Of a DNA stretch of 5,778 bases, positions 4,072 through 5,778 are shown in pieces (position 1 is the first letter of the stretch; each line of letters opens with the position of its first letter). Source of the stretch: CAVPGH01 sp046726955 (GTDB taxonomy: Bacteria; Acidobacteriota; Vicinamibacteria; Fen-336); contig JBKPBQ010000507.1 in NCBI GenBank assembly GCA_046726955.1, positions 1 through 5,778 of the forward strand, given 5' to 3'. The notes below the pieces were generated by a model, which did no database searches, was not told where the DNA came from, and was given only the letters and a program-made list of their open reading frames with translations. Both the position numbers and the translations under genes were made by a program.

Positions 4072-5778
4072 GAGGCCACCGGCGTCGAGAACTCGTCGCG
4101 CGGGAAGAGATCGAGGTTCAGCCCGCGCCTCGAGGCGGGGTTGCCCCAGGGCGGCCGCGCCTCCTTGAGCCGGTCGAGGATCCCCGCCGCGACCTCCGGA
4201 CCGAACCAGGCGACCATCTCGGGGGCCTCGAGCCGCGCCTGCCAGGCGGGGACGTCGATCGGGAGCGGCTCGTTGCTGCCCACCATGATGTTGCCGAGGT
4301 CGATCGCGTGGGGCACTCCCGCCGCGAACGACAGCGCGGCGCGCCGCGTCGGTGTCTGCGAGCAGACGATCCCGCCGGGCTTGAGCCGCGAGGCGCAGAG
4401 GCGGAAGAACTCGACCGAGTAGAGGTTGCCGCTCATCGCGCTCGTCCGGTAGAGGGCGTCCACCTGGATGAGGTCGTAGCGCTTCTCCGACCGGAGGAGC
4501 GCGTTGCGGCCGTCCGCGACCACGATCCGCACGCGCTCGTCGCGCAGGAAGCGCTCGAGGTCGGGCAGCCGCGCGATCCCTGCCACCGCGCGCAGCAGCC
4601 GCGGCTGGGAGGCGGCGATCTCGAACACGGTGAGCGCGCGCGTCTCCTTGCGGCTCGCCAGCGCGGAGGCGGTCTCCCCGGAGCCGAGGCCGATGACCGC
4701 GACCTCCGCCGGCGCCGGGTGGATGACGGCGGGCACGGCGCCGAGCAGCGTGTGGATCCCCTCGAAAGGGACCCAGGAGTGCGGCAGCCCGTTGACGGTG
4801 ACGCGCCAGTGGCTCGTCTCGAGGGGCAGCACCGCGCTCACCGCGGTCGAGTCCTCGCCGATGAAGGAGGGCCGGGCGTCTCCGGCGACTCCGTGCAGCT
4901 TCCTCCAGAGCGCTTCCGGCGCGGGAAGCAGGAAGGCCGCGAGGCCGAGCGCGCCGGCCCAGGCGGCCGCCGCCACCACCCCGCGACCGCCGCCTCGCAT
5001 CGCCCGCACGGCAGCGAAGACGAGACCGAGCAGGACCAGCAGGCGCAAAGCGCCTGTCGTCCCGAAGCGGTCGAGGAGGACGAGGCCCGCCCCCAGGCTC
5101 CCTGCCACGCAGCCGGCGATGTTCGCGGCCTGGAGGAGCCCCACCTTGCGGCCGCTCGTGCGCGGATCGTCCTGCACGGCGCGCTGGAGGGCGGCGAAGG
5201 AGAGGCCCATCAGCAGCGTGGGCGGCCCGAACAGGAAGAACGGCAGGACCGCGTACAGCCGGAAGAGCGAGGCCGCGTTCCAGTCCGCGCCGAGCTGGTA
5301 GAAGTCGCCGCTCTTCCAGTAGGCGAAGAACCAGCGGTAGACGGGCGCTTCCGGAGGCAGCCAGACGAGGAGGAGCACGGCGGCGGCCGAATAGACGAGC
5401 AGGAGGCACTGGGCGTCGAGGAAGACGGCGAACGGCGAGGCGAAGCGGCTCGAGATCCGCCCTCCGAGGAGGCTGCCGGCGCCCAGCCCGAGGAGATAGA
5501 GGCAGAGCACGGTGCCGAACGTGAAGGCCGTGCTCTTGAGGGCGACGTCCGTCACGCGGAACCAGAGGATCTCGAGCGAGAGCGCGCAGAAGCCGGAAAG
5601 GGCGTAGAGCGACATCCAGAGCGCGAGGGGCGGACGCGCCGTCGTCGTCGTCGCGGCTTCCGCCGGCTCGTCGCCCGCATCCGGCGACCCCGCCCCCGCG
5701 CGATGGCCCGCGAGCAGCGCGGCCGCGGGCGCGGGCACGGTGGCGGCCCCACCCCCGCCCGCGGCGCCGGGCATCCCC
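4062..5778 (-). CDS. Membrane protein with spermidine-synthase-like (SAM-fold) C-terminal domain, probably 5'-partial
   Basis: The in-window part from the ATG at 5774 has 570 residues. A flexible Gly/Ala/Pro/Thr-rich stretch (1-48) leads to about seven membrane segments (roughly 50-72, 84-104, 113-139, 170-197, 210-235, 240-258, 263-284). It includes the family motifs YALSGFCALSLEILWFR (57-73) and GPPTLLMGLSF (183-193). A spermidine-synthase-like domain follows: VNGLPHSW (327-334), nucleotide-binding VIGLGSGE (360-367), acidic FE (384-385), ADGRNAL (420-426), YDLIQVDAL (433-441) and LKPGG (464-468). This is the architecture of membrane-fused spermidine-synthase-like proteins. The catalytic Asp-rich signature (DSSDP-like) reads DALYRTSA, so true aminopropyl transfer is doubtful. 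Many relatives have two membrane halves; the low-complexity start looks like the linker between them, and the frame is open to the edge, so the true start is probably outside. It is convergent with the GTPase. Confidence 0.85.
   Translation of the reverse strand, partial: GMPGAAGGGGAATVPAPAAALLAGHRAGAGSPDAGDEPAEAATTTTARPPLALWMSLYALSGFCALSLEILWFRVTDVALKSTAFTFGTVLCLYLLGLGAGSLLGGRISSRFASPFAVFLDAQCLLLVYSAAAVLLLVWLPPEAPVYRWFFAYWKSGDFYQLGADWNAASLFRLYAVLPFFLFGPPTLLMGLSFAALQRAVQDDPRTSGRKVGLLQAANIAGCVAGSLGAGLVLLDRFGTTGALRLLVLLGLVFAAVRAMRGGGRGVVAAAAWAGALGLAAFLLPAPEALWRKLHGVAGDARPSFIGEDSTAVSAVLPLETSHWRVTVNGLPHSWVPFEGIHTLLGAVPAVIHPAPAEVAVIGLGSGETASALASRKETRALTVFEIAASQPRLLRAVAGIARLPDLERFLRDERVRIVVADGRNALLRSEKRYDLIQVDALYRTSAMSGNLYSVEFFRLCASRLKPGGIVCSQTPTRRAALSFAAGVPHAIDLGNIMVGSNEPLPIDVPAWQARLEAPEMVAWFGPEVAAGILDRLKEARPPWGNPASRRGLNLDLFPRDEFSTPVASAR

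Noticed and set aside
4504..5301. 265-codon plus-strand frame opposite the membrane protein
   Set aside because: Ser/Arg/Ala-rich composition with no domain or ribosome site; the opposite strand encodes clear membrane helices and SAM-fold motifs.
3883..5409. 508-codon minus-strand open frame
   Set aside because: It is out of frame with the spermidine-synthase-like gene on the same strand; its translation is Arg/Ala/Pro-rich without motifs, typical of GC-rich shadows.
1..5778. CRISPR array, insertion sequence, phage or defence system
   Set aside because: No direct repeat arrays, transposase, integrase or nuclease motifs were found; every long frame is explained by the annotated genes.

Overview
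The window is very GC-rich (about 70% by eye) and densely coded. It uses GTG as well as ATG starts and carries no RNA gene, CRISPR array, insertion sequence or integrase that I can find. The mix of families suggests an environmental, probably Gram-negative or diderm, high-GC bacterium of the Acidobacteriota / Myxococcota / Gemmatimonadota kind. These families are a DUF4331 exported protein, a membrane-anchored spermidine-synthase-like protein, a DRG/Obg-like GTPase with a TGS domain, and a stand-alone GlnD-type tandem ACT protein. This placement is inference only; nothing in the window fixes the phylum.

Layout. Positions 1-705 (minus) hold the N-terminal 235 codons of a secreted DUF4331 protein that runs off the left edge. 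Positions 706-893 are non-coding: a leader with a strong Shine-Dalgarno sequence and a GC hairpin, then a possible weak terminator for the upstream gene. Positions 894-1394 (minus) encode a small ICMT/PEMT-type membrane methyltransferase. Positions 1395-1466 form a divergent intergenic region holding a near-perfect nested palindrome whose two arms each contain a TATACT -10-like box. Positions 1467-4052 (plus) are a compact three-gene cluster: SDR oxidoreductase, GlnD-like double-ACT protein (start overlaps the SDR stop by one base), then the TGS-domain GTPase. Positions 4062-5778 (minus) hold a polytopic membrane protein with a C-terminal spermidine-synthase-like domain. It converges on the GTPase with only 9 bases between stop codons and probably continues beyond the right edge.

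How the genes may work together. The plus-strand cluster looks like one transcript joining a redox enzyme, a small-molecule-sensing ACT protein and a probably ribosome- or RNA-linked GTPase, which would suit a regulatory or housekeeping unit. No substrate can be named. The other genes are individually recognisable at family level but show no obvious shared pathway. The items most worth following up are the GlnD-like ACT protein without catalytic domains, the symmetric divergent promoter/operator, and the aminopropyltransferase-fold protein that has lost the usual polyamine-site acidic residues.
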